Source: an uncultured Bacilli bacterium
Lineage (GTDB): Bacteria; Bacillota_I; Bacilli_A; RF39; UBA660
DNA: 21,662 nt
Direction: 5' to 3'
NCBI GenBank assembly: GCA_947629395.1
Contig: CANRDQ010000024.1
Span: 1 to 21,662 of the forward strand
Both the position numbers and the translations under genes were made by a program. Below, in pieces: positions 14,781-21,662 of this stretch. Below the pieces are notes generated by a model. It was not told where the DNA came from and did not search any database. It was given only the letters and a program-made list of their open reading frames with translations. Numbering within the stretch: position 1 is the stretch's first letter; the number at the start of each line of letters is the position of its first letter.

Positions 14781-15802
14781 GTTTCTCCGTTTTTATCAAT
14801 AGAAATTTGATAATAATCTCTTATCTTAGCTTCAATTTCTTCTTTTAGTTCTTCATTTTCTTTTAATAATAACTTAACATTTTCCTTACCTTGTCCAAGT
14901 TTTTCTCCTTGATAAGAAAACCAAGAACCCATTTTTTCAACAATACCTGCTTCAACACCTAAATCAACTAATTCGCCTTCTCTAGAAATACCTTCACCAT
15001 ACATAATATCTACTTCAGCAGTTTTAAATGGAGGTGCAACCTTGTTTTTAACAACTTTAATTGTTGTTTTATTACCTACAATTCCATCTCCCATTTTTAA
15101 TTGTTCTTTACGGCGAATATCTAATCTTATTGTAGAATAAAATTTTAAAGCACGTCCACCAGGTGTAGTTTCAGGATTTCCAAACATAACTCCAACTTTT
15201 TCTCTTAATTGATTAATAAAAATAGCTGTAGTTTTAGTTTTATTAATTGTTCCTGATAGTTTTCTTAAAGCTTGAGACATAAGTCTAGCTTGAAGACCAA
15301 CATGAGAATCTCCCATTTCACCATCAATTTCAGCTTGTGGAACAAGTGCTGCTACTGAATCGATTACAATGATACTAACAGCTTCACTTCTAACTAAAGC
15401 CTCACAAATTTCTAAAGCTTGTTCTCCAGTATCTGGTTGAGAAAGTAATAATTCATCAATATTAACTCCCAACTTTTCTGCATATACAGGATCTAAAGCA
15501 TGTTCAGCATCAATAAATGCTGCTCTTCCTCCAGCTTTTTGCTGTTCAGCAATTGCCTGTAATGCAAACGTAGTTTTACCACTTGATTCTGGTCCATAAA
15601 TTTCAATAATTCTTCCTCTTGGATAACCACCTACACCGAGAGCTATATCAAGTGATAAACATCCACTAGAACATACATCAACCTTCATGTGTTTTTGATC
15701 TCCTAGTTTCATGATAGCACCTTTACCAAATTGTTTTTCTATATCTCCTAACACTTGGTCTAGTGTTTTATCTCCTGTTTTTTTACTAACTGTTTTTGCC
15801 AT
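14768..15802 (-). CDS. recA: Recombinase RecA
   Basis: Forms filaments on single-stranded DNA, drives strand exchange and triggers LexA self-cleavage. The 344-residue length is typical. Visible motifs: Walker [10 protein letters not shown] (about 69-77), the IDAEHALDP segment, Walker B-type [12 protein letters not shown], loop L1 with [25 protein letters not shown] split around it, loop L2 with [22 protein letters not shown], and an acidic C-terminal end. ATG 15802 follows a good AGGAGG site. It has its own SigA promoter with a LexA-box-like palindrome just upstream of the -35. cinA, often directly upstream of recA in Bacilli, is absent; pgsA takes that place. Confidence 0.98.
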   Translation of the reverse strand: MAKTVSKKTGDKTLDQVLGDIEKQFGKGAIMKLGDQKHMKVDVCSSGCLSLDIALGVGGYPRGRIIEIYGPESSGKTTFALQAIAEQQKAGGRAAFIDAEHALDPVYAEKLGVNIDELLLSQPDTGEQALEICEALVRSEAVSIIVIDSVAALVPQAEIDGEMGDSHVGLQARLMSQALRKLSGTINKTKTTAIFINQLREKVGVMFGNPETTPGGRALKFYSTIRLDIRRKEQLKMGDGIVGNKTTIKVVKNKVAPPFKTAEVDIMYGEGISREGELVDLGVEAGIVEKMGSWFSYQGEKLGQGKENVKLLLKENEELKEEIEAKIRDYYQISIDKNGETGAE

Positions 15803-15833
15803 TACCTTTTCCTCCTAAATTGATTACATATTC

Positions 15834-15862
15834 ATTGTACAATACTTTTTTAGAAAATGCAA
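15834..15862 (-). promoter_or_regulatory. SigA promoter of recA
   Basis: Minus-strand TTGCAT (15857-15862), 17-bp spacer, TACAAT (15834-15839). Confidence 0.8.
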
Positions 15863-15872
15863 GAGTTTTTTA

Positions 15873-15884
15873 GAACAATTGTTT
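15873..15884. promoter_or_regulatory. LexA (SOS) box candidate upstream of recA
   Basis: GAAC-AATT-GTTT differs by one base from the GAAC-N4-GTTC core of Gram-positive LexA sites. It lies 10 bp upstream of the recA -35. Confidence 0.45.
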
Positions 15885-15901
15885 TATGTAATTTTTTTCC
15901 A

Positions 15902-15939
15902 TAAAAAAATAGAATTTCTATTACGAAAATAGAAATTCT
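15902..15939 (-). terminator. Terminator of pgsA
   Basis: AGAATTTCTATT (15911-15922), 5-nt loop, AATAGAAATTCT (15928-15939): a perfect 12-bp stem followed on the minus strand by A and seven Ts. Confidence 0.9.
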
Positions 15940-15951
15940 GAACAGTTTATA

Positions 15952-16554
15952 TTACGAATTTTGTTCTTTTTCAAATATTAAATCTTTATTTAATGTAAAA
16001 TATTGAACTCCTGCTACTAAAGATAAGATAGCGGCAATGTATAATAATACATCTGATACTTGAAGATGCCATATTTCAAATGGGAAATTATTTATAAAAG
16101 TAAGTGTTAAACCTACCATTAAAGTAGCTGTTTTCCATTTACCAGATTTAATAGCTGCTACAACTTTTCCTTTTGCAGCTGCTTGCATCTTAATTGCATC
16201 AACAATAATATCTCTTAATATTACAATAACTGCTACTATAGTAGGAACATATCCTTGAGCAGTTAGAATAACTAATACTGAATTTACTAAAACTTTATCA
16301 GCAATAGCATCTAACATTTTTCCAAGATCTGTTACCATATTATGTTTTCTAGCATAGTTTCCATCAATAAAATCTGTAATACTAGCAATTACAAAAATAA
16401 TACCAGCAGTTAAATACAAACTATCAATTGGAACTCCAGCACATTGAATAACAGGGAATATAATACCTACATCCTTAAAAGGAAATAATAATAGGAAAAT
16501 TATTATAAAACTAAGTACAATTCGTAAAACTGTCATTTTTGTAGGGAAATTCAT
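15952..16554 (-). CDS. pgsA: CDP-diacylglycerol-glycerol-3-phosphate 3-phosphatidyltransferase
   Basis: Makes phosphatidylglycerol phosphate from CDP-diacylglycerol and glycerol-3-phosphate, the first step to phosphatidylglycerol. The 200-residue integral membrane protein has about six helices and the complete CDP-alcohol phosphotransferase signature: Asp64-Gly65-x2-Ala68-Arg69-x8-Gly78-x3-Asp82-x3-Asp86, with Asp61 just before. The N-terminal NFPTKMTVLRIVL is typical of PgsA. ATG 16554 overlaps the RodZ-like stop codon by 4 bp (ATGA), so the genes are translationally coupled. It ends at a strong terminator. The rodZ-pgsA-recA order is common in Bacilli and supports the assignment over other CDP-alcohol transferases. 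Confidence 0.93.
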   Translation of the reverse strand: MNFPTKMTVLRIVLSFIIIFLLLFPFKDVGIIFPVIQCAGVPIDSLYLTAGIIFVIASITDFIDGNYARKHNMVTDLGKMLDAIADKVLVNSVLVILTAQGYVPTIVAVIVILRDIIVDAIKMQAAAKGKVVAAIKSGKWKTATLMVGLTLTFINNFPFEIWHLQVSDVLLYIAAILSLVAGVQYFTLNKDLIFEKEQNS

Positions 16555-17039
16555 ACTAACTCCTCCTTTACTACACCTACTGCTTGTAACTCACTATCTC
16601 TAATTGGAGCTTTATCAATATTTTTAATAATTATAAATACTATTAAAGCCACAAAAATAACTACGATAATTGCCACAATCAAAGGTAAGAAATTAAATTT
16701 CTCCTTGTACACTTTAGTATATGGTGACGCTATTTTTTTCTCTTCATGATGTTCTAACTGTTGTCTTGCTTCTTTTATATCATCTAAAGATATTTTTGAA
16801 GTTTTTTCAAATAAAAACTCATTAAATTCATCGGTAATTTCATCAGGTTTTAAACCTAAATATTTAGCATAACTTCTAACATATCCTTTTAATTTATAGA
16901 CATCTTCAAAAGCTCTTTCATTACCACTTTCTATATTTTCTAGTTGAGAAGTTGAAAGTTCTAAGTCTTCAGCTGCCTCTTCTAAGCTAACACCATTTTT
17001 TATTCTAGTTGTTCTAAAGTATTCTCCTAATTCTTTCAA
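16551..17039 (-). CDS. RodZ-like helix-turn-helix membrane protein, short form
   Basis: RodZ links the MreB cytoskeleton to the wall-elongation machinery. This 162-residue protein has the N-terminal Xre-like helix-turn-helix domain (ELGEYFRTTRIKNGVSLEEAAEDLELS..., about 1-65, with the YVRSYAKYLGLKPDE end), a charged linker, and one membrane helix (117-138). Only about 24 residues follow outside, so the usual extracytoplasmic C-terminal domain is missing; Bacillus YmfM/RodZ is about 290 residues. The start is TTG 17039, supported by GAGGTG 8 nt upstream. It begins 20 nt after the RNase P RNA and is coupled to pgsA by a 4-bp overlap. No own promoter is visible, so it probably depends on read-through from gpsB-rnpB. 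Confidence 0.8.
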   Translation of the reverse strand: MKELGEYFRTTRIKNGVSLEEAAEDLELSTSQLENIESGNERAFEDVYKLKGYVRSYAKYLGLKPDEITDEFNEFLFEKTSKISLDDIKEARQQLEHHEEKKIASPYTKVYKEKFNFLPLIVAIIVVIFVALIVFIIIKNIDKAPIRDSELQAVGVVKEELV

Positions 17040-17059
17040 TCTTCACACCTCACAAAACA

Positions 17060-17410
17060 AATAATATTTCATAAGCCATATTCTGTACCTATTTCTAGGC
17101 GACAAACATTTATCTATTGATTTCTCAATCCTTGACTCCGTTCTATTCCTTCATCAAAGCTCCCCTACCATAATTTGGGTTTCTCACTCGTTGGGTTTAC
17201 CTCGTTTCACTCTCCAGTTTCCCAGAGCATCGTCACTGTGGCACGTTATCTATAAAATCATATCCGCAGACTTAGATTCTATATTTGCCGTTAGATTTCT
17301 CTACCTTAGGTTATTTTTTCCCTAAGAACGAACACTACAATCATCACAGACTGTGTGAGTATGGACTTTCCTCTATGTATCTAGTACATAGCGTTTGTCA
17401 AAATATTATT
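17060..17410 (-). ncRNA. rnpB: RNase P RNA, type B
   Basis: The catalytic RNA of RNase P, which makes tRNA 5' ends. On the minus strand I see GAGGAAAGTCC (5' P4 region) near the start, AGTGTTCG, GTGCCACAGTGACGATG, the GAAACGAGGTAAACCC block, GAGAAACCCAAATTATGG, GGTAGGGGAGC, and ACAGAATATGGCTTATGA (3' P4 region). These follow the order of the Bacillus type B molecule. A perfect P1 helix, AATAATATTT (17401-17410) with AAATATTATT (17060-17069), fixes the ends at about 350 nt. The 5' end touches the gpsB stop codon and the 3' end is 20 nt from the next start. I see no terminator after it and no good promoter in front. Confidence 0.96.
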
Positions 17411-17745
17411 TAAGATTTATCGTCTTGTCCGTAAACCATTTTTTCTAGACGTGCAAGTCTTCTCATAATATCAACATTTGTAACTTCAGGAGTGTCTGCA
17501 CTCTTTTTAGCAATCTCTACATTTGTTTTCATATTACGAAGTTCTTGTTTCAATTTCATAATCTCTGCCATTAAATCAGCTTTCTCTTGTTCTAATGAAT
17601 TTATAATATTATAAAATTGCTCATAGTCTCCTATAATCACATCTAAAAATTGATCTACTTCTTTTAAACGATAACCACGAGTATCAATCTTAAATTCTTT
17701 TTCTAAGATTTCTTGTGGTGTTAAGTTTACCTTATTTTGATACAT
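17410..17745 (-). CDS. gpsB: Cell-division regulator GpsB (DivIVA family)
   Basis: GpsB shuttles class A PBPs between division site and side wall. The 111-residue protein has the DivIVA/GpsB N-terminal lipid- and PBP-binding domain: LTPQEILEKEFKIDTRGYRLKEVDQFLDVIIGDYE, with the conserved arginine-glycine-tyrosine turn. A coiled coil (about 40-75) follows, then the C-terminal trimerisation helix TNVDIMRRLARLEKMVYG, which distinguishes GpsB from DivIVA. ATG 17745 is chosen because the Shine-Dalgarno GGTGA lies 5 nt before it; ATG 17751 is inside that site. It has its own near-consensus promoter. The gpsB-rnpB order and divergent recU-PBP1 match the Bacillus locus; ypsA is absent. Confidence 0.93.
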   Translation of the reverse strand: MYQNKVNLTPQEILEKEFKIDTRGYRLKEVDQFLDVIIGDYEQFYNIINSLEQEKADLMAEIMKLKQELRNMKTNVEIAKKSADTPEVTNVDIMRRLARLEKMVYGQDDKS

Positions 17746-17773
17746 AGTCATCACCAATCCCTTTACATTATAT

Positions 17774-17802
17774 ATTATCTCTTAAATTAGATACTTTGTC
17801 AA
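17774..17802 (-). promoter_or_regulatory. SigA promoter of gpsB-rnpB
   Basis: Minus-strand TTGACA (17797-17802), 17-bp spacer, GATAAT (17774-17779). The -35 contains the stop codon of the 31-codon ORF upstream. Confidence 0.8.
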
Positions 17803-17894
17803 TTTTTAATACAAATATTTTTATAATTGAGTTTAATAGTTCTAGTATCATCATACATTTTATTAAGTATTCTTATAATTTCCAGTTCAATCAT
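17799..17894 (-). CDS. Possible 31-residue protein of unknown function
   Basis: A short ORF upstream of gpsB with ATG 17894, a plausible Shine-Dalgarno (GAGGG, about 5 nt), and a good SigA-type promoter (17916-17944) directly upstream, itself next to a Spo0A-box match. The peptide starts with an amphipathic Ile/Leu/Glu helix and ends basic (about 11 Lys/Arg/Asn in the last 16). It has no signal peptide, and I do not recognise it. Its TGA stop is inside the gpsB -35 element. It may be a real small protein, a leader peptide, or chance. Confidence 0.3.
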   Translation of the reverse strand: MIELEIIRILNKMYDDTRTIKLNYKNICIKN

Positions 17895-17915
17895 CTTATC
17901 CCTCTTTTCAATTTT

Positions 17916-17944
17916 ATTCTAAACATTTTATAATCCTTTGTCAT
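17916..17944 (-). promoter_or_regulatory. SigA-type promoter upstream of the 31-codon ORF
   Basis: Minus-strand ATGACA (17939-17944), 17-bp spacer, TAGAAT (17916-17921); each element is one base from consensus. A Spo0A-box match starts 3 bp upstream of the -35. It would read into the small ORF and gpsB. Confidence 0.6.
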
Positions 17945-17947
17945 TTG

Positions 17948-17957
17948 TTTCGACAAA
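17948..17957 (-). promoter_or_regulatory. Exact Spo0A-box match between gpsB and recU
   Basis: TTTGTCGAAA on the minus strand, identical to the 0A-box consensus. It is 3 bp upstream of the -35 at 17939-17944, close to the activating geometry known at Spo0A-dependent SigA promoters, and 37 bp upstream of the recU -35. Confidence 0.55.
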
Positions 17958-17994
17958 AGAAGATAATATTTTTTTCATTTTTAATTCAATTTAA

Positions 17995-18023
17995 TAGAAA
18001 AAATCAGAAATATATAGTATAAT
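17995..18023 (+). promoter_or_regulatory. SigA promoter of recU-PBP1
   Basis: TAGAAA (17995-18000), 17-bp spacer, TATAAT (18018-18023). The predicted start near 18030 leaves a leader of about 9 nt, barely enough for the Shine-Dalgarno AGGTGAT. Confidence 0.6.
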
Positions 18024-18038
18024 AGTTTAGGTGATATA

Positions 18039-18611
18039 ATGAAGTATCCGACAGGAAGCAAAATTGTGTTTCACAAAAAGAATATTGACTATTCTAACAG
18101 AGGAGTTTCTTTAGAAGAAGATATTAATTTAAGTAATGAATATTATCGAAATATAGATAAAGCTTATATATATAAAAAGCCTACTCCTATTAAAATCACT
18201 AAAGTAGATTATCCTTGTAGACAAAAAGCTATAATAAAAGAAGCCTTCTTCTTGGAGCCATCTACTACAGATTATAATGGAATTTATAAAGGCAAATATA
18301 TTGATTTTGAAGCAAAACAAACTAATAGTAAAACTTCATTTCCACTGGCAAATATTCATCCACATCAAATAAAACATATTGATAATATTTTAAGACATGG
18401 TGGTATTGCTTTTCTAATAGTTCGTTTTTGTATCATAAATGAAACTTATTTATTACTTGGTAAAGATTTTATGGAATATATTAATTCCCAAAAGAGAAAA
18501 TCTATTCCTCTGGATTTTTTTAGAAACAAGGCTTTTCTATTAAAAGAGGAATATCAACCGAGAATTGATTATTTAAAAATAATTGATAGAATATTGGAGG
18601 TAAATCAATAA
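18039..18611 (+). CDS. recU: Holliday junction resolvase RecU
   Basis: Cuts Holliday junctions in recombination and chromosome segregation. The 190-residue protein (Bacillus: 206) has the RecU hallmarks: NRGVSLEEDIN near the start, IYKKPTPIKI, PSTTDYNGIYKGKYIDFEAKQT with catalytic Asp78, Glu91 and Lys93, the KTSFPLANIHPHQIKH segment, and a KSIPLDF end. ATG 18039 follows AGGTGAT. It is coupled to the PBP gene by a one-base TAATG overlap, the same recU-PBP1 pairing as in Bacillus, and is divergent from gpsB. Confidence 0.95.
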   Translation: MKYPTGSKIVFHKKNIDYSNRGVSLEEDINLSNEYYRNIDKAYIYKKPTPIKITKVDYPCRQKAIIKEAFFLEPSTTDYNGIYKGKYIDFEAKQTNSKTSFPLANIHPHQIKHIDNILRHGGIAFLIVRFCIINETYLLLGKDFMEYINSQKRKSIPLDFFRNKAFLLKEEYQPRIDYLKIIDRILEVNQ

Positions 18612-21277
18612 TGAAAAAAATAACAAAGATGGGATGGTTAGGTTTAGCTATCATACTAATGATTTTAGTCCTATGTTTTATAAACTTTGGATTAATCTTT
18701 ACACTAATTACTGCTTTTGGAATTGCGGTAATATTAGGAATAGCGAAATTGCTAGATAAGATGAAAAGTAAAAAGAAGCAGAAAAAAGCCCTAACAATTA
18801 TTTTACTTATTTTCTTAGCACTGGGTATATTATGTTTGACTGCTTTAGTTGCTTTCCTAATATATATTACAGTTTCAGCACCAAAATTTGAAACAAGTAA
18901 ATTAAATACTAAAGAAATGACTATTCTTTATGATAAAAATGAAAAAGTAATAACAAGACTTGGTTCTGAAAAACGTGAAAAAGTAACTTATGATCAATTA
19001 CCTGAAGTTTTAGTAGATGCTATTATCGCAACAGAAGATTCAAGATTTTTCCAACATAATGGACTTGATGCTCCAAGATTCTTAAAAGCATCACTACAAC
19101 AACTTACTGGTAACTCTAGTGCTGGTGGAGCTTCTACTTTATCAATGCAAGTTATAAAAAATAGTTTCACATCTACTGAGTCATCTGGAATTAAAGGTAT
19201 TATAAGAAAGTTTACTGATATTTACCTTGCAATGTTTAAACTAGAAAAAAATTATACTAAAAAACAAATTATAGAATTTTATGTTAATAACCACTTCCTT
19301 GGAGGAAATATATATGGTGTTAAAGAAGCAGCTTATACTTACTTTGGAAAAGATATTAGTGATTTGAACTTAAGTGAAGCTTCAATTATAGCAGGTATGT
19401 TCCAATCACCTAACTACTATAGACCAAATGTAAATCCTGAAAATGCTACTGCTAGACGTAATACAGTTCTTAATTTAATGTATAAACATGGTTATATTAC
19501 TAAAGAAGAAAAAGAAATAGCCGCTTCTGTTCCAGTAGAATCATTAACAGTTGAAGGTAATAATGAAAGCGACATTTCACACAAATATCAAGGTTATATT
19601 GATACAGTTGTAGAAGAATTAGAAGATAAATATGGAATTAACGCTTATGTTACTCCATTAAAAGTTTATACTAATATGGATCCTGAAAAACAAGATGCTG
19701 TAAATGATGTTATGAATGGTGTAACATACGATTGGGCAAATGATGTAGTTCAAGGAGCTGTATCTGTATTAGATTCTCAAACTGGTAAAATACTTGCCAT
19801 TGGAGCAGGACGTAACAGACAAGGTGTTAACACTTACAACTTTGCAACACAAATGAATAGACAACCTGGTTCAAATGCTAAACCATTATTTGATTATGGT
19901 CCTGGTATGGAATATAATAACTGGTCAACATATGGATATAGTACAGATACAAATACTTACAAACCATTTGTTGATGAACCTTATTCATATTCTAATGGAA
20001 CTAAGATTAATAACTGGGATAATAAATTTATGGGTACTATGACTTTAAGACGTGCACTTTCATTATCACGTAACGTTCCAGCTGTTAAAGCTTTCCAAAT
20101 GGTAGATAATAAAAAAATAATTGAATTCGTTGAAAAATTAGGTATTGAACCTGAAGTAGAAAATGGTAAAATTCATGAAGCTCATGCTTTAGGAGCTTTC
20201 AATGGTGTTAGTCCTTTACAATTAAGTGCAGCATACGCCGCTTTCTCTAACGGAGGTTATTACAATGAACCTTATGCTGTATCTAAAATAGTATATCGTG
20301 ATACTGGTGAAACAGTAAAACATGAAGGTACAAAAAAACAAGCTATGAGTGATTCAACTGCATTTATGATGTCATCTGTATTACAAGATGTTACTCTTAC
20401 AGGTAGTGGAAGTTTAGATAGAATCGCTTTAAAAACTGGTACTACAAACTATGATTCAGCAACAAGAAGAAAATACCATCTTGCTGATGATGCAATTGGA
20501 GATTCTTGGGTAACAGGATATACAACAAAGACAGTAATCAGTATGTGGTATGGTTATAAAAATCTAGAAGTTGGAAGTCCTTACTATTCACACAACCTTC
20601 CAGCAACATATCAAAGAGATAGATTATTTAGAGCTTTAGCAACTCATGTATTTGAAAAGAATAAAGAAGAATTTAAACAACCTGATAGTGTTGTAAAAGC
20701 ACAAATCGGTGGAAGATATGAATATTTCAAAAAAGGTTTTGAACCTAAAAATGTAGAAGAAACAGCCGGAGAAAAGATTCCAACTCCTACAGGATTAAAA
20801 GTTACTGCTAATGGAAATAGAGTTACAATCAGTTGGAATGCTGTAGCACCAAAAGAAGTAAAATCTGAATATGGTGCCTTTGGTTATAATGTATACTTTG
20901 GAAATACTTTATTAGGATTTACACAAGGTACAAGCTATTCTTATAATACCTCTAGTCCTTATGGAACATATAAAGTTGTAGCAACATTCAAGAGTTACAG
21001 TGCACTTGCTAGTGCCCCTGCTACTTATACTTTAAAAGAGGAAGCTGAAGAAGTAGCTCATCCTGTCTGTGTATGTCAAATTGATGGTAGTGGAAACGTT
21101 ACAGGTTGTGCTGTAACAAACAATGGTGTAATGATACCAAATAGTGAAGTAACTTGGAGTCCAAGTCCATGGCCAACATTTAAACCAAATGATCCTGCTA
21201 ATCCAGCCGGAGGCGGAACATTTGAAGGTACAGGAACGTACAAAAATGCAACATTCAGTTGTACACTCGGACATTAA
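18611..21277 (+). CDS. Class A penicillin-binding protein 1 with FN3 domain and Cys-bearing tail
   Basis: A bifunctional peptidoglycan synthase. Glycosyltransferase (GT51) motifs: EDSRFFQHNG (catalytic Glu142), GASTLSMQ (173-180), the RKFTDIYLAMFKLEK segment and YVNNHFLGGNIYGV. Transpeptidase motifs: Ser421-x-x-Lys424 in QPGSNAK, Ser486-Arg-Asn488, and Lys608-Thr-Gly-Thr. A fibronectin III-like domain follows at about 725-808, then an 80-residue tail with Cys820, Cys822, Cys833 and Cys884. The N-terminus has long hydrophobic segments at about 9-48 and 60-88 around a basic loop, so there are probably three membrane helices instead of one. Length is 888 residues. It overlaps recU by one base and is the last gene of the unit. 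GpsB, encoded divergently, is a known partner of such enzymes. Confidence 0.94.
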   Translation: MKKITKMGWLGLAIILMILVLCFINFGLIFTLITAFGIAVILGIAKLLDKMKSKKKQKKALTIILLIFLALGILCLTALVAFLIYITVSAPKFETSKLNTKEMTILYDKNEKVITRLGSEKREKVTYDQLPEVLVDAIIATEDSRFFQHNGLDAPRFLKASLQQLTGNSSAGGASTLSMQVIKNSFTSTESSGIKGIIRKFTDIYLAMFKLEKNYTKKQIIEFYVNNHFLGGNIYGVKEAAYTYFGKDISDLNLSEASIIAGMFQSPNYYRPNVNPENATARRNTVLNLMYKHGYITKEEKEIAASVPVESLTVEGNNESDISHKYQGYIDTVVEELEDKYGINAYVTPLKVYTNMDPEKQDAVNDVMNGVTYDWANDVVQGAVSVLDSQTGKILAIGAGRNRQGVNTYNFATQMNRQPGSNAKPLFDYGPGMEYNNWSTYGYSTDTNTYKPFVDEPYSYSNGTKINNWDNKFMGTMTLRRALSLSRNVPAVKAFQMVDNKKIIEFVEKLGIEPEVENGKIHEAHALGAFNGVSPLQLSAAYAAFSNGGYYNEPYAVSKIVYRDTGETVKHEGTKKQAMSDSTAFMMSSVLQDVTLTGSGSLDRIALKTGTTNYDSATRRKYHLADDAIGDSWVTGYTTKTVISMWYGYKNLEVGSPYYSHNLPATYQRDRLFRALATHVFEKNKEEFKQPDSVVKAQIGGRYEYFKKGFEPKNVEETAGEKIPTPTGLKVTANGNRVTISWNAVAPKEVKSEYGAFGYNVYFGNTLLGFTQGTSYSYNTSSPYGTYKVVATFKSYSALASAPATYTLKEEAEEVAHPVCVCQIDGSGNVTGCAVTNNGVMIPNSEVTWSPSPWPTFKPNDPANPAGGGTFEGTGTYKNATFSCTLGH

Positions 21278-21281
21278 AACT

Positions 21282-21313
21282 AAAAAGAATTGATTAAGTT
21301 CAATTCTTTTTTT
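21282..21313 (+). terminator. Terminator of recU-PBP1
   Basis: AAAAAGAATTGA (21282-21293), 6-nt loop, TCAATTCTTTTT (21300-21311), then Ts: a perfect 12-bp stem. Confidence 0.9.
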
Positions 21314-21361
21314 GGTGTTATATTCAAAATAATAAAAGCAATTTCATCATCTATTTATTTA

Positions 21362-21400
21362 AATCAAAAATAAAAGCATACACTCTTTGTGTATACTTTT
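21362..21400 (-). terminator. Terminator of the HtrA-like gene
   Basis: AAAAGCATACAC (21372-21383), 5-nt loop, GTGTATACTTTT (21389-21400): a 12-bp stem with one G-U pair and a minus-strand T-rich tail, 45 nt after the stop codon. Confidence 0.82.
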
Positions 21401-21445
21401 AACTTAAATTTATATAAGACTCTTATTTATATATTTTTATAATCT

Positions 21446-21662
21446 CTAATCAGCTTTTTCTAATTTAACTTTAGTAGTATGTTCTTTTTTATCTCTTAAA
21501 TAAGTAACCTCTATTGTATCTCCAGGTTTATATTTATAAAGCTCATATCTTAAATAAGCAGCATTAGAAGTCTCTTCACCATTTATCTTAGTAATTATAT
21601 CACCTTCCTTAATTCCTGCTTTTTCTGCACCTGAACCATCTTCCACACCAGCTATTAGTACA
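21446..21662 (-). CDS. HtrA/DegP-like serine protease, C-terminal PDZ part (cut by the window edge)
   Basis: The frame is open to the window edge and codes for at least 71 residues, so the first GTG at 21646 is only an internal valine. Visible is a PDZ domain end: GSGAEKAGIKEGDIITKINGE followed by LRYELYKYKPGDTIEVTYLRD and a short Lys-rich C-terminus. In HtrA/DegP-type proteases this domain comes last and ends in this LRYELYKYKPGD-like strand; S41 carboxy-terminal proteases have the PDZ before the catalytic domain. The catalytic domain is outside the window, so the call rests on the PDZ alone. Such membrane proteases handle misfolded exported proteins. Confidence 0.8.
   Translation of the reverse strand, partial: VLIAGVEDGSGAEKAGIKEGDIITKINGEETSNAAYLRYELYKYKPGDTIEVTYLRDKKEHTTKVKLEKAD

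Noticed and set aside
21032..21274. Minus-strand 80-codon ORF opposite the end of the PBP gene
   Set aside because: Shadow frame of the PBP tail; the PBP frame continues through it and is followed by a proper terminator.

Overview
The window comes from a low-GC, endospore-forming Bacillota of the Bacilli type. Three things point there: the AT-rich sequence, the gene neighbourhoods (gpsB-rnpB facing recU-PBP1; rodZ-pgsA-recA-rny), and a type B RNase P RNA. A CotD-like coat protein, two YjcZ-type mini-proteins and good matches to the Spo0A box point to sporulation. I cannot name the species. Most genes lie on the minus strand. The plus strand carries prsA, a small lipoprotein gene and recU-PBP1.

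Layout. 1-436: end of an upstream plus-strand unit, then two tiny sporulation-type membrane proteins on the minus strand, divergent from prsA. 437-2913: prsA converges on a polytopic membrane protein that follows recX. 2897-5456: recX, rpoZ, an ArsC/Spx-fold protein, a ferritin-like di-metal protein and a CotD-like coat protein, mostly as short units with their own promoters and terminators. 5522-9136: ffh, a Nudix hydrolase, then pyrG behind a leader hairpin that looks like an attenuator. 9207-12092: a tightly coupled plsC-acyl-CoA synthetase-plsC cassette for acyl recycling or fatty-acid incorporation. 12220-12612: small lipoprotein. 12684-17745: gpsB-rnpB-rodZ-pgsA, then recA, then rny, with a 530-base non-coding gap between recA and rny. 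17758-18038: divergent control region. 18039-21277: recU and a class A penicillin-binding protein with a fibronectin III domain and a cysteine-bearing tail. 21446-end: PDZ end of an HtrA-like protease.

How the genes fit together. GpsB, the RodZ-like protein, PgsA, PrsA and PBP1 serve the cell envelope: PrsA folds secreted proteins such as PBPs, GpsB and RodZ position wall synthesis, and PgsA and the PlsC cassette build phospholipid. RecA, RecX and RecU are the recombination set. Ffh, RNase P and RNase Y handle protein targeting and RNA processing.

Most interesting signals, all inferred from sequence alone: (1) two exact copies of TTTGTCGAAA, both intergenic, one 3 bp from the -35 of a promoter that would drive an undescribed 31-codon ORF; (2) a 21-bp palindrome over the recX transcription start that resembles FapR-type operators; (3) a pyrG leader hairpin starting about 4 nt from the predicted start, without the usual GGGC initiator; (4) RNase P RNA whose P1 helix touches the gpsB stop codon; (5) stop codons repeatedly placed inside terminator hairpins; (6) an inverted repeat and DnaA-box-like cluster between recA and rny. 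I found no clear defence system, mobile element or CRISPR array.
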